A stretch of DNA of 64,000 bases, taken from contig OW285194.1 of the NCBI GenBank assembly GCA_935421135.1, forward strand, positions 9,160,376-9,224,375. Direction: 5' to 3'. A model generated the notes under the pieces. The model did not search any database. It was not told the origin of the DNA and was given only the letters and a program-made list of their open reading frames with translations. This stretch comes from Bugulina stolonifera (Eukaryota; Bryozoa; Gymnolaemata; Cheilostomatida; Bugulidae). How positions within the stretch are numbered: position 1 is the stretch's first letter; each line of letters begins with the position of its first letter. Position numbers and translations under genes: made by a program. This document shows, piece after piece, positions 24,701-39,700 of the stretch.

Positions 24701-27700
24701 GGCTGTACCACTTCGCGACAAAGGAGTCAAACGGATTGATAAGGGCTTGAAAACATCAGGAAAGGAAGTGAAATCATCATTTTCGAAGATGCCCCCGGCT
24801 AAGGGCTTCTTCAAGTCACTCCTAAAGAAAGGTATGTTTAGATCTCACAAATTTTTAGCAGCAGGTCGCCACATGACTGCGCACGTAATAAAGATCGTGT
24901 TTACTGCATAATGCTTCAAGTGATGTTTTTATTCAGGCTTCTGGTGTAGGAATTGCAGCAGCTACAGATTTTAGTCTCTTCATCACAAAAGTATTAATAA
25001 TTCTAAATTTTAGCGCAAATCTAACCGATACTAAGCTCCAGTGACGGAACTTGTCTCAAAGGTGTTTAATTACTATTTTTAGAAATTGGTAAAAGTGAAA
25101 TCACTAGAGGATAGTAATTATACTCACTACCGTTACCATGTTAACCTCACAGTTGAGTAAACAGATGATATTGGTATACTCACTTTCTTTGCAAACTAAA
25201 TGAGGTCTTTACAACTAAGGGAGATTAGATTTTGGTTTCCATCTCAACCTATACCTCTAGTTGTATACGTGCATTGAACTATTATGCATTATTAAACAGT
25301 GTCTACAAATTTGGTTTTATCCATAACAAACTCATTTTTATAGTGATAGTAATATAATCTCTGTCTATAAATATCGCTATGGTTCATTATTAGTAATAAA
25401 GTGGGTGGTAAAGGGTGGCAATGTTTGCTGACAATTCAGGGATGTTTATTTCTTCTAAAACCGCTAGTTCTGTTAGAAAGTGCAACCCAGATTAAACCTT
25501 TTTACTCTGACGGAAAAACAGTGAATCTCTTGATTGATATGAAAAAGATGGACAGAATCTATTAATTAGGCTTCATCGTCTACCAGTCTACCAATCGGAT
25601 AAATCCATGTGGGCTAAATTATTACATCTATAACCTCACGTTTACCGATAGAAAATATTGTCTAAATAAATTACAATACATGTACTTGCATAGCCTACAC
25701 AATGTCACTACATGAGATTAAAACAGTCTTGCTTTACCTGGTAGTGTATCTATATTTATTCTTGCTCATTCTTAACAGTAGTTATTAAAAATTCATTTCA
25801 AGTATACGTGATAGTGCGGTGACAGATAGCTAGCTTTTGCCGTCAGTTGACAGTTTCATAATTAATAACTTTTTGCACTGGCATACCTGAGAGCAATATG
25901 GCTGGAGATATACTTTACTTCATTAGATAACAATACTTTTAGCTGGCGTCTTCCACCCAGAACTCACATTCCGAAAATTGGAATGCGTCAGCAACACTCA
26001 GCTAATGGCAGCCTATCAGTTTCATTTGGTCTTTAGCTGAAATGATCCGCCATTTATTATAGGATTTTAATGATGTGAAGCTATCGAATAGATTTTAATA
26101 AAATAAAACGTTTACCAAGAAAATGACAAAGTGATCGATGAATGGCATACTAGACTGCAGCTGAGTGAATTGTAATCCGATGTTAATCTTGTATCAGCAG
26201 CGGAACATTGATGATTCAAACATGCAATTCTTAGTTCTTGGTTTCACTTACCATGTATTGAGCCTAGCCATGCCCCAAGTTTGAGTAAATATGAATTCAA
26301 AAACATTAGATAAACAGATTCAAACTCTCCACTTGTCCTCAGTGGATGGAGACAAGTCCAAACAAACATGTTGAACTTTACTGAGGTTCACGCATTAAAC
26401 ATGTTTTTGTGCGGCAACAAGTGGTAGACATTGGTTTCAGTCATCCTGTACTGCTGCATATAGGCAGAACTGAATTACTGTCAACAAAAGAGACAGTCTA
26501 TCTTCAGCTTATGCCGAAGAAGTCGTCTAAGTGTTAGCTATCAGCCACTAGTAAATCCAGTGTAATTCAATAATCTTGTCATGTTAAGATACTTGTAATT
26601 CCTACTTTAATTGTAAACCAGTCTGCTAGCATCTACTAGGACAGTGTAGTCAGATTGTTATACTTCTTCATGTAAAAGTAGTAAAACAAGCCAATTTAAT
26701 AATTTTGAAGTCTTACATTGGATTTTGTTAACTTATTTATCATAGTATAAATCAATGATAACGGTTATTGTTAACCATTTTAACTCTTTAAATTGTTATC
26801 TTTTGCACTTAACGGTACTAACTATCATATAAATGGTATTGAGCATCACCTCTCTCAGACTTCTACCTAAGATTGAAACTGATTGTATTTCAACTACTAA
26901 AGATGGCCACCATTACGCAAATATTTTGGTCTACCGATCTCTCTCTCTTTGGCATGTATTTGCATATTTTAAGTCACCCTCCCTAAACACTATTCATTAA
27001 TCTTTTTAAGTGATTTTAGACATGGTAGTCGTACAAAGGCACATACTACAGAGCTGTTCACTATAACTAGTGTGAATGTCCTGGCTCATTGAAAGGATAC
27101 TAGTACTGTACTAGCTTCACACATAGATTATGGTAAACACACAGGGTCCTGTTAGAGTTATTAATCTTCTGTTATTCAGGAAAGAGTAAACATGATGTCT
27201 CTGCTCCGGAGTTTGAGTCTATAGAAGAACCTCGCCAGAATGGTAACTACCACAACAGCTATCACCATGACGACCATCATAACAGAGTAGAGGATGAGGA
27301 ACAAGACTTGGATATTGAGGGCAAACTACCCAAGGAATTTCTAGATACATGGGTAATGATGATGCTAGTGTTTTTATCTCTTGAGGTGATATGTGCTACT
27401 GTGACACCATTTACTGCAATACTCTACTCCTACTAGCACTGTCACTCCTACAAATATGTTATTAGTTCTACTGCTACTACATGTAGTATAATAACTACAT
27501 GTATATAGTTATTATACTACATGTAGTATAGTAACTATATAGTTATTATACTACATGTAGTATAATAACTATATAGTTACTATTGCTGCTGCCGCTACAA
27601 CCACCGGCATCATCACATTGTAAGGAAACCTAAATGTCAAGTCTCACAACTTCAATCATGTCCATTGTTTTCAATAGACCTTTTTCAAATTTCCAGAACT

Positions 27701-30700
27701 ATTTATATATGACTTTCTACTGACGTAATAACTGTTTTTGCCACCTACTGCTAATTACGCTTTCAAGTGGACTGTCTACTACTGACTACTACTGACTACT
27801 ACTGACTACTACTGACTACTACTGACTACTACTGACTACTACTGACTACTACTGACTACTACTGACTACTACTGACTACTACTGACTACTACTGACTACT
27901 ACTGACTACTACTGACTACTACTGACTACTACTACCATAGCTACTATACTCAACCCAGAAAAATTATCTCTAAAATCAAACGGCAAGTTTTGCTACTTCT
28001 GGTTCTGGGAAGCAGCCAAACTTGTTTTTACTAAAACCTGCTGATATTAAAAGCAACAATTGAAAGTGTTGAAAGTGTTGAAAGTGTTGAAAGTGTTGAA
28101 AGTGTTGAAAGTGTTGAAAGTGTTGAAAGTGTTGAAAGTGTTGAAAGTGTTGAAAGTGTTGAAAGTGTTGAAAGTGTTGAAAGTGTTGAAAGTGTTGAAA
28201 GTGTTGAAAGTGTTGAAAGTGTTGAAAGTGTTGAAAGTGTTGAAAGTGTTGAAAGTGTTGAAAGTGTTGAAAGTGTTGAAAGTGTTGAAAGTATTCTTGG
28301 ATCAACAATAATAAGCTGCTTCTATGGCTAGTCGTAACTATAAGCTGTAGGATTTAGCTTTCATCTAAAGTTGTATTGAGGATAATATTCCAAATTTGGC
28401 ACATTACTTGATGGAAATATGTACAACTGGAAAACATTCAACTTAGTTCCAACTATCTTTCCAGAGATCAAACTCAAATCAATGAACCTCAGTCAATAGG
28501 TTAGCTTAGGTACCAAGTCCATTATACTCATATGCCTATTTTAATGGTTTTACTAAAGCATTAAGCTTTAGAAATCAAGTTAGTAAGTGTGACTCTATCT
28601 TTCTCTCTCTCGAGTAGAATCAAATGGAATTTGGTGTGCATGGTCTCCTACACTTCTACTATTGACACAGAAAAAGCAATCTAACGATCTAATGTAACTT
28701 CGAATTACTATTGCCTGGGCTCATCACTGTCTACACACAGCGTGTAGGTCTATTACTGCGCTGGCTCATTAATAGCTACACTGTAATACCTAGGTTTGCT
28801 ACTCATGTGTGTACTATCTGCCAACTAATCTTTATTCCTCTTTTGGGACTGAGGCTACAGATAGTTCAACATGTCTTAGTATAGTCTGATTTTGCTAGAC
28901 TATTGTTTCTACACCGAGATTCAACCTTTGGTCTTGATACTCCAACTCAGATCTATTCCAACATTCTATTGCTTACGATTACCATTGCTTTATCACAACA
29001 TTGTCAGGTAACATCACTGCCAATAGCCAATAGTGTCACAGGTGGCGTGTAGTACAATCTGTCCTGTCAATATACCATGCACTAGTCACCTGTCATAAGA
29101 TAATATTATTATACTTCTTTGATTTAAAACTATGCGTCTTAATTGTTATTTAGTGTAGAGACAAGGATATATGCTGAGGAACCGACAGAAGTAATGAATA
29201 AATTAATAATTAACTACAGTAGGCACATACTATCATGAAATGCAATTAAATTCTCGCCTCATACCATATTTGTCAAAAAGTTAATTTTTCTTTAAATACA
29301 TTTTACATTTGGGTAAGCTATTGTCTTGTTTCAAAGGTATGTATATTTAGGTTAGTAGACATGTATTATCAATTACATGTACTATGCCCTTGTTCTCCTG
29401 GAGGCGGTATATCGAGCTCTGGTAATGTTCTGGTGGGCTGCCAGAATTCATATTAAATCTGAATATGCTTACTTGGTATTCGTTAGCACAACCTTGTTTA
29501 AATAGTTATTAATAACAACATTTTGGCATTTCTCAGGAATATGAAATTTTTTATACATTTGTGTCTAAAATTAGTAGAACTCTAGATAGACTGTAGTGTA
29601 TGGAACACATCTTGCGTTTGGTGATTTATTGATGGCTTAATGTTCCTTTGCTGTCATAAGCACTCTGCGGTAGTTGTTAGCAGGTGATCTTATGGCTACT
29701 ATGGTTCATCAAATTTAATGATTTACCTATTCCTTTAGAGCCTATCAAAACCGTTTCTAGAGTTGCTCAAGTACATACTAGCATTTCTCACTAGAGTAAT
29801 TAGGAAGAGTACGTTGTGATTCAACTAGTTGGTGTATGTGTATGTGTGTATGTGTATAATTATTACTAGGCAATAGTTGTAAACAACCTCCACAAGCTTG
29901 ACCTCACAAATCGTAGTCTAAAATTACATCTGGGCTTGCCTTATTCGATGGTGGTTGTCTGTCTGCCTAAAACAGCTCCACCACCCTTATGAGTCACATG
30001 ATGTTCACCTGGTAGGTCCAGGTTTTCACTGAGGAAAGACAGCTGTGATGAAATGGTGTACTCTGTTGGCACCCGTTTTCTGAGTCATACACTGTAAGCA
30101 CATAAAAGCAAAAATGTCAACAACTAGTTTTTTGTCATCTCAAACGACTACTCCGTTTGACGCTGCCAATCCATCGGTTTCCTCATTATTCTTGGTTACA
30201 CATCATGGAGATGGTAGTGGTGGTTTGCAGTAGATATTTGATTTTGCATCTTCTGCTTTAAAACCATCGCAGAACAGATTTATGTAAAAATTAACAATTG
30301 AGTAGAATCAATGTTAGGGAGAGTGGAAACTACTTCATGTTATATGTGAAAGTTTAGCATATCATTTCAGAGTGTGTGTAAATAGAGTGTATGCATTTGT
30401 GCAAGTGAGAGAATCAAGGATTGGTCTCTTTGTCTGCTCTAATATAATATATAACACATAAACCAGAGTGCCTGATCAGGCTATATCAGCTAAGACTGCA
30501 AGGAATCTCAATTATAGGCTTATAGAGCATAAATTGTTCCGAATACGTCTTGCGAAGGATTTGCAGAATGTAAAGCTAGACCAATAAGATTTTATGATTC
30601 TGTTAGAGTAAGACACGATATGTATATGATGTAGGTTAGTTCCACCACTCACCAGCTTCTAGACGAGATGGATCAAGCTCTGAAGGGTGTCTGGCCATAT

Positions 30701-33700
30701 GATAAAAAGGAAGATAGTCTATCCGGATACCCTAGACGAAGTTCTTCAAACAGTAATCTGTCGATAGTGGAGAGTGGGATAACAGAGCCATCACAAACCA
30801 ACTACAAGAGAAGATCTAAGGTTAGATTTATATTATTACCCATAGTTTGTTTGTCTCTAGCCGATTTCCCAGTATAAATAAGTAATCTGGAGAAGCTCAA
30901 CGAGTATTAGAGTTTAGATTTCTCTGACAAAAAATGTTGACGACACTCATTTTCATATGTGAATAATTAACCTAAATTGTATTTTTCCATTTAGCTGCTA
31001 TTACTTGGTAACTGGACAAAACTACATATATCTCTAAATGCGAAGCTTTTATAGAACTTGATTCTGAGTAGGCTCTTAGTAGACTTAGTACAATAAATAT
31101 TTCATTTTGCATCAAGTCTGTTTCTGTGACTGAAGCGACGTCAAGTAAGAATTAAAGCGGAGATAAATGTGTGAATGTTCACAATTCATTGCTTTTGTCA
31201 TCCTCCTGTCTCATAATTTATGATGCTCGCCATATGAATTATTTCTAGCTACTAGTTGCTCATTTTAATATATGACTGACAGTTGATGAATCGATGCCAG
31301 ATTTCCACCATCTTGAATTTAATCATCATGTTTGGTATGGCTACAGATGAAATCGGTGAGGCGTGTGGATAGATCGTACAGTCAACAGGCGTGATTTCAA
31401 GAGATAATTCTCCCTCAGATTTTATCTACTATCATAGATAGTTCCTGTTTTTGGAAAGGAATTTTTATAGTTACCAAGCCAGTCAGTCTAGAAAAGCTAT
31501 TGGATCGCAGGTGCAGTCTGCATACATAAAATGTGTAGAAACAGCTCTACTAATATAGTGGTATCATGGGATAGTATACAGCAGATGTGTTTGTAGGTTT
31601 TGTTCACCGGACCACTTAGTTGATAGAGAGGATTTAGTGGGCATCTTTCTTATATAAAATTATTCTATTTGTCAAGTTAGGACAACTCACAAAGCGCTAC
31701 AAATTTTCAATCAACCCTAATATGGGGCTAATATCAGTAACTTATGGGAACAGGAAACTCCACAGTACTGTACCAGATCTTGACGGTTTCTTTTTAAGTA
31801 TGGAGAGTTGACGAACTTTTCTTCCAAGAGGGGAATAATATGAAGAGATGTAGATGTACATGCATATATTGAACTAGGCCTACATATTTTCACTTTTTAC
31901 AATGGCGTCCATGGCATTCACACAATTCTGGAGGGTATTGTGGGAAGAGGAAGAGGGGATTATGGGAGTGAAGAATTGTGGGCGAAGGGAGTTGTAGGAA
32001 GGAGGGGATTGTGGGAATGAAGAGGAGGGCAAAGTCTACTCAGCAATCATGCAAACCCGAGTCACTCCTTCACACACATTTACTGCTTGCTTGGTGAAAT
32101 ATGCAAATATTATCTTATTATAATCACATGTATGTGGCGGAGCCCACTTTGTTGAAATGATATGGATATAATCTACATAAATACGTATTATGTACAAATT
32201 GGCTATTTTTGTCTACTGTTGCACAGCGCTATGTGTACACGTACACTTACATGTATATATAAGTAGCAGAAACACATTTACACGCTAAAGAAGTCACGTC
32301 TTTGACAGGGAGACATGATGTGATATATGCATGCAACATTCAGAAGACTTCAAAGATAGAATACTAACTAATTGTGATAGATATGTTGTCAAAATTAGCT
32401 ACAAATTCTACTTAATTATGCTAAGATAATGGAAAGAATATGTCAAAGTGTTATTGTGTTATTTATAAATAAATAAATTCAGAGTGTGAGGAATTGCACA
32501 CTTCATATCGGATTGTCACACAGGTGGTGGAGCAACTGTCAATCATGTGCCAGTGCTCCTCGTGTGGCTGCAAGCGCCCGGTATTTGGCACACAGTGTGT
32601 CATAGGTTCATATTTGCAACACATACATTATCATACAGAATCGAGGTATGTTGGGATGTTACCTCGTGAAAACTATCCCTGTTATTATAAAACCGATATT
32701 GAATTAATGGACCCTGCATTATCGATATAACCAGGAACTTTATGAGGCTAGCTCTGTATTTGCTACAAACATAGACTTAGGATCTCCCTTATTGTCTGCA
32801 TAAACGATGCAAAGGATAACCGATATGTTACAAAAACAATAAATTTAACTCGAAACACTGTAAAACAGAAGTGAAAAGATTTTAAAGAATTTTAAGCATA
32901 TCTACATCGGAATTTGTTTGAAGATGATGTCTAAATCTTGCAGCCTTTCATTGCAGAATCACCAATTCTTATCTCTCAGCATTTAGCTGATTGGATTTAC
33001 GGAAACGTTGGGTCTGTCACTCAGAATAACTGAGATTAAGCGATGTAGCTTTTGCAATCTAGTACAGGATTACACAATTCCACTTGACCTGCTGGCACTA
33101 GTCTAGGGCTAGGATAGTCTGGAAAACCCACTGAGTGAATCTCATTCTTGGAATATAAACACTCCGCCAAAACACCTACAGGCCACCAGATGTTCTCTTG
33201 ATAAATGACTCAGCAGATTTGTCTATTATATCATCTCCATATCGACTAGCTTTGGTACCAAAAACGTTTGTTAGTTCCACTGAGATGAACGTAACAAGAG
33301 GTTTCAGGCCTGCCTACATGTTCACGTTATTTATTACTAAAAACCTAAAATATTATTCTATTATTACAGCTGTTTTCCTATTTTACATGCCGGCATAATC
33401 ATACTGATCCTCAATGCCAGCCAAGGTTGTTGCAACTTTTGACTGAGGGTGGCCGAGTATAAAAACTGGTGATTTGACACTTTAGTTTTTGTTGGATATC
33501 AATGTGATAGACATTGTAAGGTCAAGTTATGAAACAACAGCTTATTCATTAAATGAACAACTTTAAAAACTTTGGTGAAACTTTAATTAAGTTCAACTTT
33601 TCTGCTAGTATGCCGATAGTTAATGGCTAACAGTTCTGGAATCAAGTTAGAAGGATATACAAGTGTGGAACATTATAACAATATGATATATCATAATTTA

Positions 33701-36700
33701 TATAAACGCAGCCCAAGTATAATTATTACATGTAGATAATAAATTGGGTTACGGTATTTTTATCAAAAGTCTATAGGGATTAAGGAAGATATACTATTTT
33801 TACTGTCTTTGATGCCCAGGGTTGTAGCATGTACCAGCATTCTTCAAATATTAAATTAAAAGATATTCCGCTATTTATAGCATGATAACGTTAAATTTTT
33901 CAAGTGCAGAAAAAGCGATGATTGTCTTTAAAAGTTTCGACAACATGATGGTATTTGGAATATATGGCTTTCTCAAATACATGCCGATAATAAATTTTGA
34001 TTGACAAAAATACATGAGTGCCCAGAATACAGTTCAAAAATGCAGTATACCTTGACAGTTGTGTTGGGCCACGTGCCATTGTGTCGTGTCGCTGCAGACA
34101 ATAACTGAACATAGACTTTATTGCCAACTTTTTGCCCAAAAATATCTGGACGCCTCCGCAGGCTGAAATGTAGACCTATTGTTATTGAGAAATAGAAAAT
34201 CACTAAATTTGGGCGGTTAGGTTACATGGGCAACTAGGTTGCATATTTGAATAATTAACCTCATGCCGTGAAAAGAACACTAGTTACATAAACAGCCATT
34301 GGTTACTGAACCGGACTGTCTGATAAAAGTATGGGTTGAAACGCTTTAGAAACGCTTTAGAAATTTAGAAGTTTCTAGTCTTTTATTGTTATCTATATTA
34401 CACATGCAGGACTACATAACAAGGGCTAGAAACTATACATTGGGTAGTTTTCTAACCCTTGAATCTTTAGGAAAACATTCTAATAGCAATTACGTGTATA
34501 TGTAAAGCAAAATTTTGTCTAGCTTCAGTAAAAATTAATCTTCAAGTCTGCTGCAGTAACATAGATTTGTAGCCACGGAATCACATGCTCCTTTCTTATC
34601 TAATAAGTTTAATGACTATACAGACTACAATATGACTACAGAAGTGATTCTCCTTTATTTAAACCATGATGTCATAATCTATTCGCAGGTACCCTCCTCC
34701 GGATGGAGCGATAGAGGTGGAACCGATACCATAGGAAGCTCCAACTACATCCTTAAAGAGGTAAAGACAGAACTCCCTAGCACTCTTCTTGTCTCATAGC
34801 TCCAGTGCATGGATGTAGAGTGGGACACTATCAGACTACTTTGATTGAATTCCAAATAAATGCTGTCCATGAATAATGTAGATTTACTGGTGCTTTCATA
34901 CATACATACATGTACATACAAAGTATTGAAAAATGTTAGTGTGAGCTAGTATATTTTATTATGAATAGTAAAACAAGACATATTTTTATTTTGAGTTTCT
35001 CCTTATATTTCAACGCTCATCCAATTTTATCCTCTGACGATGATGCTCGGATGAGCATTGAAATATAAAGAAAAAATCAAAATAAAAATGCGTCTTGTTT
35101 TACTATTCAAAATAAACATACAAAGTAACTCTTATGTACCTTAACTCAGTATTACTCTCTGCTTTTAGAAAACAAAGAAATCATCAACAGGTTCGACCAA
35201 TGGGAGTTTAAAAAATGTTCAGCCTCATTACAAGTAAGTACCAAACAGCTGTGTGGAGTTGATAGAAACACAATGAAAGTTTGCTAAGAACTGTATATCC
35301 TGTTGTACAACCTCCATAGTGCCACTACCATACACCGTCTGTACCTGGTGTACTTAGGCCTACTCCTTGTGCATCAAATCAATTTTTGCGAAATCTGTAA
35401 AAGGTAATCTTTTTAAATTTGTATTCACTGTGGATCTCATTGTCTGGTGTGATATTACTAGATCTGTGTTCACTGTGGACCTCATTGTCTGGTTTGATAT
35501 TACTAGATTTGTGTTCACTGTGGACCTCATTGTCTGGTTTGATATTACTACATTCGTATTCTTGGTGTAGATCCACTTCCTCGCTTCACTCAACCAGTCA
35601 CCAAAGACCTGCGAGCAAAACACCAGCAGCTGGAGAGGAACGTAGATCTAGTAAACCAGTGGTCACTGAACCAGATGGATCGGCACCCAAATCTGCATAC
35701 AGAGAGCAGTTCCTCAAGAAATTCCAACAGGATGGATACAGTCAAAGTAACTCAGGTATTGTGTTGTCTAGCGTTGTCCCGTGTTGTCCCATGTTGTCCC
35801 GTGTTGTCCCATGTTGTCCCGTGTTGTTCCGTGTTGTCCTGTGTAATTGTCTTGTGTTGTCCTGCGTTGTCGCATGTATGCAAGGGCTAACCCTCACTGA
35901 CTTGTACAGTTATTCACTGTGTAGCATGACCAGGCATCTCGATTATATGTACATGTATCCTTGTTACAAAGTAGTGTTATTACTGCATGTCTATACATAG
36001 CTTTGACCTTCCCCCAGATTCCTCTGTGTTGTGCTTCCACATAGATTATTATACTGACTTCTAATGCAGTGTTATTGTAAGTAGCTAAACACACTGCACT
36101 TAAAGTTGTATGTAGAGAGATTCTGCACGAATAAGAAGTAATTATAATGCTGCATGGTCACACACATGTCCTTATGTATTAATAAGAATAAAATACTTTG
36201 TTCAGCACTATCTTATGTTGAGTTTGAAGTTATTTCTAGCTTGATCAAACTAACAAATTGAATCTTATTTTAGCTTTAAGTATATTGATGAGTAAACTGT
36301 ACTTGTTTAACTGGCCATTAGTTAATTATTTAAGATTATAACCATTAAATTATCATCTGAGGTAAATTCTAGTGAGTTATGTAACATGTAAATTGCATAG
36401 TTTGCATGTTTACTGGCAGTCTTTGAACTTGATGAATTTTCTTTGTAGATGTATAAATTATTATTATAACCACAGGCCTAGATATACCGTGGCCGATTTC
36501 TGCCACATAGTGTAAAACTAAATTGCGATTTACATGATACTGAATCCTAAAATAAATGAAATAAAAAATAAATTCACCTGAAATAAAATAAATCATGTGA
36601 AACTAAACTGAAAGTTAAATAAAATATGAAGTTCATATGAAACTGAAAGTGAACTCACATGAAACGAAAACGAAAACCGCCTGAAACCAAAATGCCAATT

Positions 36701-39700
36701 CACATGGAACAAAATTTATGGGCGTTACTTATTGTGGCAAAACGAAGCTACACCTCCACCCTGGCATAGAGATAAACTTGCGTCTTTGAGATTACTGGGT
36801 ATTATTAATGATTTTATATAGCAAATGTCATCAATTTGGTCCATTGATTTTTATATTTTCAAATTATTATTGAAATACTCAAAATAAAAGAATTAGCACC
36901 AAATGAACAAATGTAGCTGTTAGTAATACTCTCGCAGTACTAATAAGATCGAGACTTGAGAGCACAACTCTTTTATTATATTTTGTAATAGTTTTAATGT
37001 AATATTAATAGTGATTTTGTAATTTTGCTGCAAAATTTATCATTAAATCACAAAAACTCTAAACAAGTTGTAAATATTTTTGATAAAATGTTATCACTTT
37101 TTTCGAGACTGTCAAAATGCAAATTTAAATACTTATGTTTTATTAAAAATGCTGTGAATACTCTCATAAAAGCATGTTGTTACTAATATTGTAATGATTT
37201 CTGGTATTTCGTGCGGTCGTCCTTGGACGACTACCGACCCAAAACTGAAGTGCCTATGAGTGGTGCTAGGCCTTCTCATTACATGAAAGATCGAGCGGTC
37301 TCAGTAGCCCAATAACTACCAGAGACGACCCATCTGGTCCCAAGTCTAACCTTCAGACTATACGTTGAAAGAGAGTGATCCGACCTAGTAGGCGGTTCGC
37401 TAAGCGAATGACCTGACAATTGGAAGTGAAAGTCTCTGTATCAAGTATAGATGTGTCTTTATTGAAAGCCAAGTGAAGACTGAGACAATGAACAGTGAAA
37501 CAATGCCCTTTATATAGTATAAGGACTTCCGCCCGACGTAGTGTCGGGAAAAGACGACATAGGGTCGTCCGGAAGTTGCGCAACAACATGGCCGCCGGAA
37601 GCCCGGCGGCCGACCCAAAATGGGTCGGGTTATACAAAAGTTGCTTATAATGATCCAATTCATGTACAAAATAAATATCAGGTAATTCTGAGAGGTCGGG
37701 CGTCTGTACATGGGTATAAAAGGCATTAAAAGACTTAGTAATTATCATACATGAACGTACATCAGTATGTAATGAAGTCGAGTGAGTATAAACACATAAA
37801 TACACGTATGTAGACAATAAATGAATGGTTTGGACATGCAATGCAGGTGAGTATAAGTATACGAACAGTTAGTTATGAGAGTATGAGTGTCAGCTGAGTA
37901 GCGCTGTGACAACTACTAGGCACTTAAGGTGCTGCAGGGTTGGTTCCGGTAGCTGGAGTCGTATACAAATGTCCTGTACCATCACAATATTCGCCTTCTT
38001 ACAAGTAGGTTGATGAAATACATATTATACTTTTATAATTTGCATCTAAAGTAAACGTCAAAATACAATTAAAAATACCAAAGTAACAGACTATTTCCTG
38101 TCACACCACTCATGTACTAAATGTAGTTTCGTTTTGTTGTTATGAGTAACACGCCTAACTTTCATTTCAGGTGAATTGCAATTTGGTTTCATGTGAGTTC
38201 ACTTTCAGTTTCATATGAGCTGCAAATTTTATTTAAATATCAGTTTGGTTTCACATGATTTATTTTATTTCAGGGAAATTTAATTTTTATTTCATTCATT
38301 TTAGGATTCAGTATCATGTAAATTGCAATTTAGTTTCACATTGTGTGGCAGAAATCGGCTATCTGTAGCAGTGTAATAAATCTCTACTGATACAATCCAG
38401 TTCCAATATCGTAGGCACTTTGCCTGGAGTTGTGCTCTCTTGTGAGCACAAAGGTCGTACATGCAAGTCCTAGAGTCCAACCACAAAACCATTTGTGGTA
38501 GCATAAATTAAGCTAAAGAGGACAGACGTTAATACCACTTCTTGAAATCTATATTTAGAAAAGAAATATCACCCTCTGTATAAGATAACTTTAACTAGAT
38601 CATGGTCAGTTAATCAAATGTAATGTTTCATCGATATTTAAACAGTAGACCAGTCAATTTCATAATCAATGTAACTGGGATATTTCAGGGACTCTCAAGA
38701 AAAAGAACGTGTCCTCAGAACGACTAACTGTGGCCCCACAAAGTAATGGTACCATCAACAGTCAGATTATGAAATCACACAGTAGTAGCAGCAACAACAG
38801 CAGTAAATATGGTAGGTGGTTATCACCCTTGACTACGTCTAGCATCAACTGAATTATGTGAAATATAGGCTCAACCTTTGGGTTTCAAACCAGTTAGCAA
38901 CATGTAGACTTGTTCAAAAAAAATGCCTACCAGTTTACATAGAAGGAAAATTTTATCATAGCAAACTCTGTTGCAATACTTTACAACCTAACAGCTAAAT
39001 TAGACAATGTCTTGCTCATTCTTTGTGAACCAGGGTTTTAAACTACATGTTTGAAATCTGAGTTACATTGATCGAGTTTGTAACTGCTTGGAAAAATATA
39101 CAATATTAGAAAACGACGCCCAATGAACATGTCTCAAATAGAAACTCATTTGGTAGAGCATATCTTTATGTCGTTTATCGCCAGTAATTCACTGATTCAC
39201 CTTCATATCCTGTAGAGAGAAGTCTAAGTGCATCTGGTACACCCACTACTTCAGTGACACAGAGAGCCAAAAGTCCAGCAGTTCCTGTCCATGGTAGACA
39301 ATCAAGTGTTCCTGGTTCTACCTACAGTGGTAGTTCATCAGGCCAGAGTGGTGCTGAGTACAGGTATTAGTCCAGATCCTTTAGTTAGTCAACTAAACGC
39401 GTCACTGCTTGAACTATCGCACTACATGTAAAAGCTATTATTATAGTTATTTTTTCCTTAATCCAAAAAAAAACTTATTTGTTAGTTAAGTGTAGGCTGA
39501 ACTTGATTGAGACAGTGTTTTGTCATCTGAGTCACCAGAATCATGATTATTCTAATTAGCCGATGCACTTCTACCAATTCCGAAAATACTTTTAGTTAGA
39601 GGTTCCACTATGACTTTGCATTTCCCTTGATTGCCATTCTATTTATCTGGTTTCTAGAAGCATCTGTTTGTTTCTTAGGAGCAAAGAAGACGTGTTGGAA

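Noticed and set aside
27976..28311. Frames encoding VLK and QHF repeats
   Set aside because: The 9-bp minisatellite has no stop in several frames; it lies inside an intron.
37353..37841. 162-codon minus-strand frame
   Set aside because: It runs through a solo LTR including its promoter and poly(A) signal; no protein similarity is visible and the sister LTR does not keep it.
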